From positions 1-64,000 of the forward strand of contig NZ_LMRS01000061.1 in the NCBI RefSeq assembly GCF_001426195.1: DNA of 64,000 bases, read 5' to 3'. Shown here one piece after another: positions 16,956 through 25,805 of this stretch (its first letter is position 1; every line of letters begins with the position of its first letter). The position numbers and the translations under genes were made by a program. The DNA comes from Sphingomonas sp. Leaf339. Its GTDB lineage: Bacteria; Pseudomonadota; Alphaproteobacteria; Sphingomonadales; Sphingomonadaceae. Below the pieces are notes generated by a model. That model worked only from the letters and a program-made list of their open reading frames with translations, searched no databases and had not been told where the DNA came from.

Positions 16956-17852
16956 TCACAGCGCCATGGCGGCTGCTGGCGCAGCGTGGAGTCGTTCGAT
17001 GTCGGCACGTGGAGGCGCGCCGAACAGTCGCCTGTATTCGCGGCTGAATTGCGATGGGCTCTCATAGCCGACGGCAAAGCCTGCGGTGCTCGCCGTGGCG
17101 CCCTCCGTCAGCATCAGGCGTCTAGCCTCCTGCAACCGCAGCTGTTTTTGATACTCCAGCGGCGTCATGCGGGTAATCGCCTTGAAGTGTACGTGGAGCG
17201 AGGAGGAGCTCATGCCGGCCTCGGCTGCGACATCGTCGATGCGGATCGGCGCGTCGAAACGCCGGCGGATGGCGGCGATGGCGCGGCTGACCTGATTGAG
17301 ATGGCTGCCAGCGGTTGCGACGTGACGAAGCATCGGACCATGCGGTCCGGTGAGCAGACGATAGAGGATCTCGCGCTCGATCAGCGGCGCCAGCGCGCGG
17401 ATCGTGTCGGGTCGGTCGAGCAGGCCGACCAGCCGGCATGCCGCGTCGATCAGGTCGGGATCGCCGGGGTAGACGCCAAGCACCGGCAAGTCTGTTCGGA
17501 CCAGCCCGCCGCCTTCGATCGCCATGAGATCGGCCAGGATCGAGGCATCGAGATCGATCTTGCAGCAGAGATAGGGTCGCTCGGGGCTCGCATCGAGCAC
17601 ATGACCGACCAGCGGCAAGTCGACCGAGACCAAGAGGTAATGGGCCGCATCATAGACCACGCTGTGCTCGCCGATCGACACCCGCTTAGACCCCTGGGCT
17701 ATTATGCAAAGGGAGGCCTCGTAGACGGCAGCAGTGGGGGTGCTCGGTGCGTCGGCCCGGATCAGCGAAACATGCGGCATCGCCGTGCTGCAAATGCCTG
17801 TACCCACGACGTGTCGATGGATGAGGGCAGAGAGTTCGGCGATCCGGTCCAT
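16956..17852 (-). CDS. AraC-family transcriptional regulator
   Basis: This 298-residue regulator has an N-terminal cupin-like effector domain of the AraC_N type (ASLCIIAQGSKRVSIGEHSVVYDAAHYLLVS) and a C-terminal AraC HTH pair from about residue 195 (RIDDVAAEAGMSSSSLHVHFK, then GYESPSQFSREYRRLFG). I prefer the ATG at 17852 (MDRIAELSAL), the usual beginning of this subfamily; an ATG at 17888 is also open. It is divergently placed to an SDR gene about 150 bp away, and in this subfamily the divergent oxidoreductase is commonly the target. Confidence 0.9.
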   Translation of the reverse strand: MDRIAELSALIHRHVVGTGICSTAMPHVSLIRADAPSTPTAAVYEASLCIIAQGSKRVSIGEHSVVYDAAHYLLVSVDLPLVGHVLDASPERPYLCCKIDLDASILADLMAIEGGGLVRTDLPVLGVYPGDPDLIDAACRLVGLLDRPDTIRALAPLIEREILYRLLTGPHGPMLRHVATAGSHLNQVSRAIAAIRRRFDAPIRIDDVAAEAGMSSSSLHVHFKAITRMTPLEYQKQLRLQEARRLMLTEGATASTAGFAVGYESPSQFSREYRRLFGAPPRADIERLHAAPAAAMAL

Positions 17853-18000
17853 GCCGACGATCCTTCTCCAATTGCGAGCTGTGGGCAAACATCTGGCGTT
17901 AATTCTAGAGGATCGTGCAAGCCATTAGGGCAATCACTCTACCGTGCGACATGGACGATGGCCCATCTGCGTCCCGTCACCACAACGGAAGGACTGCATC

Positions 18001-18726
18001 ATGGCAGGAAATATTGACAAGGTCGTCCTCATCACAGGCGCGTCGAGTGGGATCGGCGAGGCAACTGCGCGAGAAATGGCTGCGACCGGCACCCGGCTGT
18101 TCATCGGCGCGCGTCGCGGAGAGCGCCTGAAGGCACTGGCGGAGGAACTGGGCGAGACCGTCGCCTGGCGCGAACTCGACGTCACCTACGGCGCCGATTT
18201 CGATGCGTTCGTGGAGGCCGCTGAAGCGCGCTTCGGACGTGTCGACGTGCTGGTCAACAATGCGGGGGTGATGCCCCTCTCACCGCTCGCTGCGCTCAAG
18301 CGCGACGAGTGGAAGCGGATGGTCGACGTCAACATCCACGGCGTCCTCAACGGCATCGCCGCGGTCCTGCCGCGGTTCGTGGCTCAGCGAAGGGGGCATG
18401 TCGTCAATGTCGCCTCGGTCGCCGCACACATGGTGATGCCGACCGCCGCGGTTTATTGCGCCACCAAACATGCCGTACGCGCCATCACTGAAGGGCTGCG
18501 GCAGGAGCATGACGAGGTCCGTTCGACGTTGATCTCGCCGGGCGTGGTCGCCACCGAGCTGGGCCATGACATCACCGATCCTGAGGTTGCTGCGGCCCTG
18601 ACCGGATGGCGAAAGAAGTCGCTGACGCCGGACGCGATCGCGCGAGCCGTTCGCTATGCCATCGAGCAGCCGGAGGGTGTCGACATCAATGAGGTGATCG
18701 TTCGCCCGACCGCAGCGGACATGTAA
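18001..18726 (+). CDS. SDR-family oxidoreductase
   Basis: This 241-residue classical short-chain dehydrogenase carries the NAD(P)-binding TGASSGIG (residues 13-20), NNAG for fold stability, and the catalytic YCATK (Y-x-x-x-K). The start at 18001 has a GGAAGGA ribosome-binding site. It is divergent from the AraC regulator, which probably controls it. It resembles the NADP-dependent serine/3-hydroxy acid dehydrogenase-like group, but the substrate is unknown. Confidence 0.9.
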   Translation: MAGNIDKVVLITGASSGIGEATAREMAATGTRLFIGARRGERLKALAEELGETVAWRELDVTYGADFDAFVEAAEARFGRVDVLVNNAGVMPLSPLAALKRDEWKRMVDVNIHGVLNGIAAVLPRFVAQRRGHVVNVASVAAHMVMPTAAVYCATKHAVRAITEGLRQEHDEVRSTLISPGVVATELGHDITDPEVAAALTGWRKKSLTPDAIARAVRYAIEQPEGVDINEVIVRPTAADM

Positions 18727-18996
18727 ATGCTTGGGCGTGCCGGTGCCGAAGCGGGGACGCCCAAACGACGAGTTCATACACATTGACGAGCGCTGAGATC
18801 AGTTAGCCAGGAGGGGATCGAAACGACTGGGGTTCGGTCATGATCGCATAGGAGGCCATTGCGGCCGTCAACGCGCCACCAGCATCTCTTCCAGATCGGT
18901 TCAACCGACCATGAATGTGGCCGAACGCCGGACCGTAACGGCAGCTTGTCCGTTCAGCGTTCCTGATCTTGCACTGCTTGATGGATATCGCCGACC

Positions 18997-20106
18997 ATGC
19001 CCGACCATTCCGCATCGCCCATATTGCAGCCCGTCCAGATCGGCGACCTGTCGCTGCGCAACCGCATCGTCATGGCGCCGTTGACGCGCAGCCGTTCGAA
19101 CGACGACGGGATCCCGCCCGCTTTCGCCGCAGACTATTACTCACAGCGCGCTGACGCCGGGATCATCATAAGCGAAGCGACCAACGTATCTCCCCAGGCG
19201 GTCGGCTATGCATTAACACCGGGTATCTGGAACGAACAGCAAATCGAGGCGTGGCGCCCGATCGTGCAGGCTGTCCATGATCGTGGCGGCGTCATATTTC
19301 TTCAGTTGTGGCATACTGGGCGTATCTCGCATCCGGACCTACAGGGCGGAAAACCGCCGGTTGCGCCGTCGGCCATCAAGCCGGTTGGACAGGCATTCAC
19401 CAAGGATGGGATGAAGGACCACGTAACGCCGCGAGCCCTGGAAACGGACGAGATCCCTGGCATCGTCGAGGATTATCGTCGCGCCGCCACCAACGCCAAG
19501 GCGGCAGGGTTCGATGGGGTCGAAGTCCATTCGGCGAACAACTATCTGCTTGAACAGTTCGTACGCGACAGCACCAACCGGCGAACCGACCCCTATGGCG
19601 GGTCAATCGAAAACCGTCTGCGCTTCCCCCTCGAGGTCGTCGACGCGGTCGTCGGCGTTTGGGGCGCAGGGCGTGTCGGCATCCGGTTGTCGCCAGCAAC
19701 GACAATGCCCGGCGAGACGCCGCTCGACCGCACCGTGATGGAAACCTTCGGCATTTATGTTGATGCGCTGTCTCAGCGCGGCCTGCTCTATGTCCACGAC
19801 ATCGAGGGCGTGACGCAGCAGACACGTGACGCAGATGGCGTCGACTTTGCTGCGCTGCGCAAGCGCTTCAAAGGGGCTTATATCGCGAACAACCAGTACA
19901 CGCTCAAGCTGGCCGAAGAGGTTCTTGAGCGTGGCGATGCCGACCTGTTCAGCATGGGGCGGCCGTTCATTGCCAACCCCGATCTCGTTGATCGCCTGCG
20001 CACAGGTGCGCCGCTTGCAGAGGCGCCAAAAGAGTATTGGTATGGCGGCGGGTCGGTCGGCTATTCCGACTGGCCGACGATGCGCGGGAATCCGGATCGC
20101 AGCTGA
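18997..20106 (+). CDS. Old Yellow Enzyme-family alkene reductase (NemA-like)
   Basis: This 369-residue FMN-dependent ene-reductase reduces activated C=C bonds, such as N-ethylmaleimide or enones, or nitro groups, with NAD(P)H. The N-terminus is LLQPVQIGDLSLRNRIVMAPLTR-like, HTGRISHPDLQ lies in the barrel, and HSANNYLLEQF supplies the substrate-binding His/Asn pair, followed by RTDPYGGSIENR. The end FIANPDLVDRLR is the phosphate-binding tail. It stands alone, about 270 bp after the SDR gene. Electrophile detoxification fits the neighbouring GST. Confidence 0.92.
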   Translation: MPDHSASPILQPVQIGDLSLRNRIVMAPLTRSRSNDDGIPPAFAADYYSQRADAGIIISEATNVSPQAVGYALTPGIWNEQQIEAWRPIVQAVHDRGGVIFLQLWHTGRISHPDLQGGKPPVAPSAIKPVGQAFTKDGMKDHVTPRALETDEIPGIVEDYRRAATNAKAAGFDGVEVHSANNYLLEQFVRDSTNRRTDPYGGSIENRLRFPLEVVDAVVGVWGAGRVGIRLSPATTMPGETPLDRTVMETFGIYVDALSQRGLLYVHDIEGVTQQTRDADGVDFAALRKRFKGAYIANNQYTLKLAEEVLERGDADLFSMGRPFIANPDLVDRLRTGAPLAEAPKEYWYGGGSVGYSDWPTMRGNPDRS

Positions 20107-20524
20107 CCCAGCCCCTCACATCAGAGCCAGCCGTAGGATCGAGCTCATACCGCAGGTTAATCGCGATGAGGCCTCCGGGTGTCGGTGAGCGAGGTTGGGG
20201 TTGTGGCCACCGTCGGCGCAGGGGCGATCGCAAGTCCAGCCGCCGCGCCGACAGTGCTGCCATTGGCGCTGCTTCTCTAAATTTTTCCTCGGGAAGCTGC
20301 CGTGCGGTTCGGCGGGGAAAGCGCCTATGACGCAGTCCCCGCTTCCGACATTAATGGGTGTCCGAAGTTGGAGCTTTGGAAGATGACAACTGAATGTCCG
20401 GGATTGGGTCATTACTGCGACCTACTCCCATCGGCTTGGGAAACTTTACCCGTCATGAATTTGGCATCTGCACCATGGTCAGTTCTAAAGTAATGGGCGG
20501 GCGCAAGCGCCCGCCTCACATCCA
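20107..20524. other. Intergenic stretch without a gene
   Basis: This 418-bp gap lies between two convergent genes (OYE on plus, SDR on minus). Apart from one 60-bp repeat copy I see no coding frame with family signatures and no clear terminator hairpin with a T-run. Confidence 0.6.
20351..20410 (+). repeat. 60-bp dispersed repeat, copy 3
   Basis: It carries GGTGTCCGAAGTTGG in the first half and ends CTGAATGTCCGGGATTGGGTC. It is the most diverged copy in the middle. Confidence 0.65.
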
Positions 20525-21286
20525 TCACGATAGCGGCGGTTGCCCGTTCGACGCGGTAAGGCCGCCATCGACCGGCAGGTTCACGCCCGTCACAAAATGC
20601 GCATCTTCGCTCGCCAGGAACGCGATGGCCCCCGAGATGTCGGCGGGCTCGGCGCCGCGGCCTAACGGGATGCGCTCTTCGAATTTGGCGATCAGCTCAG
20701 GCTGTTCCTTCATCCCCGCAATCAGCGCGGTATAGGTCAGCGACGGGTTGACCGCGTTGACGCGTACGCCGTTCCTAGCCTCGTCCATCGCCAGCGCGCG
20801 CGTGAAGTTGCTCACCGCACCCTTGGCCGCGCAATAGAAGCTGTGGTTCCAGTCGCCGCCGAGCCCCGACACCGACGACACGTTGATGATGCAGCCCTTA
20901 GATGCCCGCAGATGTGCGATCGCCGCGCGGCTCATATGGACGACGCCGTACAGGTCCGTCTCGATCACCTTGGTGAATGCGGAGAAATCGCCCTCGTCGA
21001 CCTTGCCGAGATGGTCGACGCCAGCGTCGTTGACCAGCACATCGATCCTACCGAACCGATCAACCGCAGCCTGGACGAGAGCCTCACATGCGGCGCGGTC
21101 GGACACGTCGGTCTCTTGAACCTCGACTATGCCGCTCAGTTCGCCCCCGAGCCTTTCGAGCGCAGCCTTGTCGATGTCGCCTAACACCAGCGTTGCGCCT
21201 TCCTCAGCGAAGCGGCGCGCAGCGCCCTCACCGATCCCTGAGGCGGCACCGGTGATGACGATGACCTTGTTGGAAAAGCGCGCCAT
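20525..21286 (-). CDS. SDR-family oxidoreductase
   Basis: This 253-residue classical SDR has TGAASGIG (residues 12-19), NDAG, the Ser/Tyr/Lys triad around SSVSGLGGDWNHSFYCAAKGA, and the C-terminal GAIAFLASEDAHFVTGVNLPVDGG typical of FabG-like enzymes. It is the last gene of a minus-strand run that starts with the esterase near 26.9 kb. A catalase-like gene ends 81 bp upstream of its start. The substrate is unknown. Confidence 0.9.
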   Translation of the reverse strand: MARFSNKVIVITGAASGIGEGAARRFAEEGATLVLGDIDKAALERLGGELSGIVEVQETDVSDRAACEALVQAAVDRFGRIDVLVNDAGVDHLGKVDEGDFSAFTKVIETDLYGVVHMSRAAIAHLRASKGCIINVSSVSGLGGDWNHSFYCAAKGAVSNFTRALAMDEARNGVRVNAVNPSLTYTALIAGMKEQPELIAKFEERIPLGRGAEPADISGAIAFLASEDAHFVTGVNLPVDGGLTASNGQPPLS

Positions 21287-21367
21287 TATGCGTTCTCCGC
21301 CTGAACGTCGTGCTTGCCTTCAAGCTTCATGATTGTCCTTTCATTATCGTCAGCACTGGCGTTCAGG

Positions 21368-22453
21368 TCAGGCTGGAATGTCCCGGATGTCGGCGGTGTT
21401 CGCGGCGGCAATGCCGTTCTCTCGGTGGCGAAAGTCGCTGAGCGCTTGGTAAACCTGCATGCGCGCGCGCATCACGCCGCCCAGCGGGCGATGGACCTCC
21501 AGGCTATGGGCCGGGCGGAACGTCATCACCTCGTCGAAGTAGCGGACGCGGTCCGGCTCATAGGCTGACTGCCGCGGCAGTCGGATCGTGGCGACGGTGC
21601 GATACGGGCTTTCGCTCGTCGGCCAATCGACGGAGGTGTCCTCGATGGGCTGCGTCTCAGTATCGGTCCACAGCTGTGCCCGAAGCTCAAACACCGCATC
21701 GTTGCCCTCGAAGTAATCGACCGCGGCATGGCGGAAGCCATCCTCATCTTGATGCGGGTCGAGCTGCCAATCGGCGAGCGCCTGTTGCTCGGATGCAACG
21801 GGAAAGGCCCCGATCTTGGCAACGTGATCGCCAAAGCGCACCGGGCACTGACTGAAATATTCCTCGACCAGTGGGTGGCTGAAGGGGTGGCCATAGAAGT
21901 CCAGCGTCGGGCTTGGACCGGCGCCAACGGCGTTCAGCACCTTGTTGATGTTGCGGGCAATAGAAGCGGCCGCACTCTTCACCCCCTCGGGCATGGGAAC
22001 CGTCAGGCCGATTTTCTTGGCCTGAGAGAGGAAACTCGCAGCGGTGCCCGCTGGGAAGGTTGTTCCGCTAGCGAGGACGAAGTCCTGCGTCGGCGCGTCA
22101 TGGCCGGGCAGTTTAGCGCCCTCGACGCCGAACACCTTGATCGACATGCCGCGGTGGGTCGAGACGCGATCTCCAAGCTTCTCTCCCGGCCCTTGCGCGA
22201 AGCGGACGGCGACATCGAACGTGCCCGGCTCCGCGAACAGGCCTTGGGCGAGCTCGGACGGCAACCCAGGCGCGACGATGAGCTTGCCGATCACGCACGC
22301 CGTGCTCTTGGCATGGCTCGCCCGCACCGCGTGCCCGTCGCGTTTCTCGACCGTCTGGCTTTCCTGGGTCATGCCTTGGATGATGCCGTCAATGCTCTCC
22401 TGTTCGTCGTGCTCAGGTGTTTCGATGTCGGGCGAATAGCGCAGGTAGGTCAT
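21368..22453 (-). CDS. Catalase-family heme protein (paralog 1)
   Basis: This 361-residue protein is of the compact catalase-related family rather than a full-size (480+ residue) catalase. The distal region HAVRASHAKS, followed by PELAQGLFAEPGTFDVAVRFAQG, matches the start of the catalase core, and RYFDEVMTFRPAHSLEVHRPLGGVMRAR near the C-terminus is the fold end. I chose MTYLRYSPD at 22453 because the paralog at 24.7 kb starts the same way. The preceding gene stops 11 bp upstream, so they are co-transcribed. Peroxidase, peroxygenase or hydroperoxide-isomerase activity is possible; peroxide removal is not proved. Confidence 0.82.
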   Translation of the reverse strand: MTYLRYSPDIETPEHDEQESIDGIIQGMTQESQTVEKRDGHAVRASHAKSTACVIGKLIVAPGLPSELAQGLFAEPGTFDVAVRFAQGPGEKLGDRVSTHRGMSIKVFGVEGAKLPGHDAPTQDFVLASGTTFPAGTAASFLSQAKKIGLTVPMPEGVKSAAASIARNINKVLNAVGAGPSPTLDFYGHPFSHPLVEEYFSQCPVRFGDHVAKIGAFPVASEQQALADWQLDPHQDEDGFRHAAVDYFEGNDAVFELRAQLWTDTETQPIEDTSVDWPTSESPYRTVATIRLPRQSAYEPDRVRYFDEVMTFRPAHSLEVHRPLGGVMRARMQVYQALSDFRHRENGIAAANTADIRDIPA

Positions 22454-22464
22454 GGGACGTCCGA

Positions 22465-24495
22465 TCACTTGGCGGGAGCGAAGGAGAACAGCTGCGTCTT
22501 GATTGACGGCGGTGCGCCGGGCGTGAACCAGTTAGTGTCCTGGATGTGGCTGGCGGTGACGTACATCGTCCCGTCGCGTCCTTCGGAGAAGGTGTCGGGC
22601 CAGCGCAGCCGGCGGTCGGTCAGCACAGTCTCGACGGTCGCTCCGTTCAGCCGCTTGATGGCATAGTCGGTCGGTGACGTCAGGTAGAGCACACCCGTCT
22701 TGCTCATCCACAGGCCATCAGCGACGTGGGTTTGCGCGACCGTCTTCACGGCTGCCGCCCTGTCGGCCTCGCTGACATCCGACCGCAGCTTGGCGGTGTC
22801 GATCGAGTAGAGCGTCTTGCCGGTCAGCGCCTGATAGTAGAGCGTCTTGCCATCCTTGGAGATCGCGATGCCATCGGCAGCGAAGGCGGGCTGGCGACCG
22901 TCGGGGCGGACGAGTGGCTTGCCGTCGAGCGTGACCTTCACCGTCTTGTCGATCTGGGTGGAGGGATGCCCATCGAGCGCGCGGTGGCTCTTGCCGCTCT
23001 CTAGGTCGACGACGATGATCGCGCCGCGCGTGCCGCTGTCGGTGATGTAGCCTGTCTTGCCGTCGGGCGAGAAGCGGATGTCATTGAGGTAGGTGCCCTG
23101 CAATGCCACATCGCCGGGAACCGGAATCGTCTTCGTCACCGTGTTCGACGACAGATCGATGCGAACCAGCTTGGGCGCGCCCTCGAGGATCTTCTCGTTT
23201 CCGGGCGCGCCGGGATCGAGCACCCAGAGATTGCCGTGGCCATCGGGGACGATCGACTGCACGCAGACGAAATAGTCGCCGACCGGCAGCTCGTTGGCGC
23301 GGGCGTTGCGCCAGCTGTTCCACTTCGCGTCGGGATAGGGGCGTAAGGATCCGTCCTTCATCACCTCGGCGACGGAGATAGGCGCGTCGTCGGTCCAGCG
23401 GGGGAAGTTGACGAAGCGCCGGTCATCCTCGGTCACCGCCACGCCGGTCGCCTGATGATCGAACTGCGCCACCTGCGTCAGCTGTGCGCTACGTCCCTGG
23501 GCATGGGCAACACCGGCTGCGGCAGCGGCGACCAAGCCGATGGCGGCAATCCCGACGGCATAGGGGGCGGCTTTCTTCATGGACAGGTTCCTATCGGTGA
23601 CATCGGTGAGCACGGCGGGATTGCCGGCGAAGAGGGTAAGGAGGTGGCGCACCGCCGCTTGCGGGTTCTCCCGCTGCGGAAAGTGGCCGACCTCGGTCAT
23701 GGTGATGCGCGCGAACGGCCCGACAAATTTTGTGTGCACGTCGTTCGCAGTCGAGGGCGGGTTCACGCCGTCGGCATCGCCGTGGATGTAGAGCGTCGGC
23801 AGCGACAACGTCTTGGTCGCTTTGACCTTGCTCTCCAGCCAATCGCTTCGTGGATCGGGTTCCGCCTCGCCCCAGCGCGCGCGATAGCTGTGGAGCGTCA
23901 CGTCGAACCAGTCGGGATTGTCGAACGACCGCGCGACACGGTCGAAAGTGGCCTCGTCGAACCATCCCGGCGGCGACCAGTTGACCCAGTGCAGATGCGC
24001 GAAGCCGCGGCGGTCGGCCCGTACCGCCTCCGCCCCGCGCGCGGTCGCCATGAACCAGTGATACCACTGCCGCTGGGTCTGCTCGAACGGCGGGGTCGGC
24101 ATGCCGCCGAGCCGGGGCGGGGTCGACAGCATGGCCATCCGCTCCACCCGGTCAGCCCAACCAACGGCCAGGGCCTCGGCGGTGTTCGACCCCCAGTCGT
24201 GTCCGGCGACCATGAAGCGGTCGATGCCAAGCGCGTCGAGCAGCGCGATCATGTCGATCGCAAGTTTGGCGCTGTTGCCAGTCCGCGGGGCATCGTCGTT
24301 GAGGAAGCGCGTGGCGCCGAACCCACGCAACGTCGGGACAATGACGCGAAACCCTTCGGCGGCCAGAGCGGGTGCCACCTGATCCCAGGTCGTCGCGTCA
24401 TCCGGCCAGCCATGAATGAGAAGTAACGGCTGTCCCCCCTCAGCGCCGTGAAGCGACACATCCATGTTGAGGTCGCCAGCGGTAATTATCGGCAT
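22465..24495 (-). CDS. In-frame fusion: alpha/beta hydrolase followed by exported MRJP/SMP-30-like propeller
   Basis: One open frame of 676 residues holds two proteins. Residues 1-~300 are an alpha/beta hydrolase of the epoxide hydrolase/haloalkane dehalogenase group (LLIHGWPDDATTW, GHDWGSN with nucleophile Asp, late GHFPQRE His). Residues from 306 (ATG at 23580) start MKKAAPYAVGIAAIGLVAAA, an ordinary Sec signal peptide with cleavage near HAQG, and continue as a 371-residue beta-propeller of the major-royal-jelly/L-dopachrome tautomerase-related kind (LPVGDYFVCVQSIVPDGHGN, NDIRFSPDGKTGYITDSG). AGGA lies about 10 bases before that internal ATG. No stop codon separates them, so the propeller may be made both as fusion and from its own start. 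Confidence 0.75.
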   Translation of the reverse strand: MPIITAGDLNMDVSLHGAEGGQPLLLIHGWPDDATTWDQVAPALAAEGFRVIVPTLRGFGATRFLNDDAPRTGNSAKLAIDMIALLDALGIDRFMVAGHDWGSNTAEALAVGWADRVERMAMLSTPPRLGGMPTPPFEQTQRQWYHWFMATARGAEAVRADRRGFAHLHWVNWSPPGWFDEATFDRVARSFDNPDWFDVTLHSYRARWGEAEPDPRSDWLESKVKATKTLSLPTLYIHGDADGVNPPSTANDVHTKFVGPFARITMTEVGHFPQRENPQAAVRHLLTLFAGNPAVLTDVTDRNLSMKKAAPYAVGIAAIGLVAAAAAGVAHAQGRSAQLTQVAQFDHQATGVAVTEDDRRFVNFPRWTDDAPISVAEVMKDGSLRPYPDAKWNSWRNARANELPVGDYFVCVQSIVPDGHGNLWVLDPGAPGNEKILEGAPKLVRIDLSSNTVTKTIPVPGDVALQGTYLNDIRFSPDGKTGYITDSGTRGAIIVVDLESGKSHRALDGHPSTQIDKTVKVTLDGKPLVRPDGRQPAFAADGIAISKDGKTLYYQALTGKTLYSIDTAKLRSDVSEADRAAAVKTVAQTHVADGLWMSKTGVLYLTSPTDYAIKRLNGATVETVLTDRRLRWPDTFSEGRDGTMYVTASHIQDTNWFTPGAPPSIKTQLFSFAPAK

Positions 24496-24667
24496 TCGTC
24501 AGCCTCCCGGCGGTTCAAACTTTTGCGGACGTGTCCTCGGCTCTGCCGTTTCACCGCTGCTGTGGAAACATCGACGCAACGGATTTCAGAACGGCCAAGC
24601 ACACAATTAGTCTCCGCGCCGACCTGATCAGGTTCAGCGTCAAGGGACCGAACGCCACCTTCGCCGG

Positions 24668-25750
24668 TCAGCCGCGACCGCCAACTGGCTCATGGTAGGG
24701 GCAGCCGTTTACGCGGGCGCGGAAGTCGGCGGAGTGGCGGTAGGTCCCGTTGCGTGCCCGATTGATGTTGCCGAGCGGCTGATGTGCGGCAAGACCGGTC
24801 CAGATCGAGAAGCGCATCTCCTCGTTGATCTTCTGAAACTTGTCCTCGGTCAGGCTGTCCTGCTTGGCCGCCCGAATGGTCGCGACGGTCTGGAAGGGCG
24901 CATCGTCCTGCTTCCACTCGACGGTCGGGTCCTCGACCGGTTGCTCCTTGAGGTCGCGACACAGTTGCACCCGCACCTCCCACTCCATCTCAAGCACCTG
25001 TGCCTCCGACCGAATCACGTCACGCAGCGCATCAGGGCGGATGCTGGCATCGATCGTGGTGCCGGTCTGATCGGTCAGATCCTCGGACACAGGGAACACA
25101 GCGAACTTGGCGATGTAGTCGCCATAGCGGAACGGTGTGACGCTGAAGTAGGCCTCGCCCAGCGGATCGGAGTTGGGTGCGCCGCCGAGCGTCTGCACCT
25201 TCGGGCTTTCAATCCCGACCGCGCTCAGCACGGTGTTCACGCCGCGAAGCACCTTCGACATCGCCTCCTTGGTGCCCTCGAGCTTGTCGGTGGTGCCTGC
25301 CAAGAGCTTGAGGTTGCCCAGGAACTGGTCAGCAGTCTTGTTCTGGAACACCGGACCGTTGACCAAGACGAAGTCCTGCGTCCGTCCGTCGGCACCAAGC
25401 AGGCGTTCGCCTTCGACGTCCATGACCTTCAGCGCCAGACCGCGCGGCAGGCTAATGGTGTCCGGCAGGATGTCGCCCGCGTTGGTCGAGAAGCGCATGA
25501 CGGCCTTGTGCTCGCCCGGGGTGGCGAAAAGGCCTTGGGCCAACTCGGGAGGAAGGCCGTCATGGACGGTCAGCGTTCCCTCGAGAAAGCCGTGCGCCTT
25601 GGCGTGGACCGAGCGCACGGCATGACCGTAATCCTCCGCTGTCTTCTTGAGGATCTTGTCGAACGTCTGGTTGAGCTTTGTGATTGTCTCGGCTTCGTCA
25701 AATTTCACATCCTCGACGTCGGGAGAATAGCGGACAGGGGTCTGGGTCAT
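24668..25750 (-). CDS. Catalase-family heme protein (paralog 2)
   Basis: This 360-residue protein is a paralog of the catalase-like protein 3 kb downstream: same opening (YSPDVEDVKFDEAETI), same distal region (GHAVRSVHAKAHG, PPELAQGLFATPGEHKAVMRFS), and the same C-terminal W/H-rich block (MRFSIWTGLAAHQPLGNINRAR). It sits between the esterase (55 bp upstream) and the hydrolase/propeller fusion (172 bp downstream). Two such paralogs in one minus-strand run suggest a hydroperoxide- or lipid-related pathway. Only the family level is certain. Confidence 0.82.
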   Translation of the reverse strand: MTQTPVRYSPDVEDVKFDEAETITKLNQTFDKILKKTAEDYGHAVRSVHAKAHGFLEGTLTVHDGLPPELAQGLFATPGEHKAVMRFSTNAGDILPDTISLPRGLALKVMDVEGERLLGADGRTQDFVLVNGPVFQNKTADQFLGNLKLLAGTTDKLEGTKEAMSKVLRGVNTVLSAVGIESPKVQTLGGAPNSDPLGEAYFSVTPFRYGDYIAKFAVFPVSEDLTDQTGTTIDASIRPDALRDVIRSEAQVLEMEWEVRVQLCRDLKEQPVEDPTVEWKQDDAPFQTVATIRAAKQDSLTEDKFQKINEEMRFSIWTGLAAHQPLGNINRARNGTYRHSADFRARVNGCPYHEPVGGRG

Positions 25751-25805
25751 GGTCGTTGGTCCTCTCCGGTAAGGAGGCGGCGACTCAACGCCGCCGCCGT
25801 CACGC

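Noticed and set aside
23455..24426. 323-codon plus-strand frame opposite the hydrolase
   Set aside because: Arg/Gly-rich antisense shadow.
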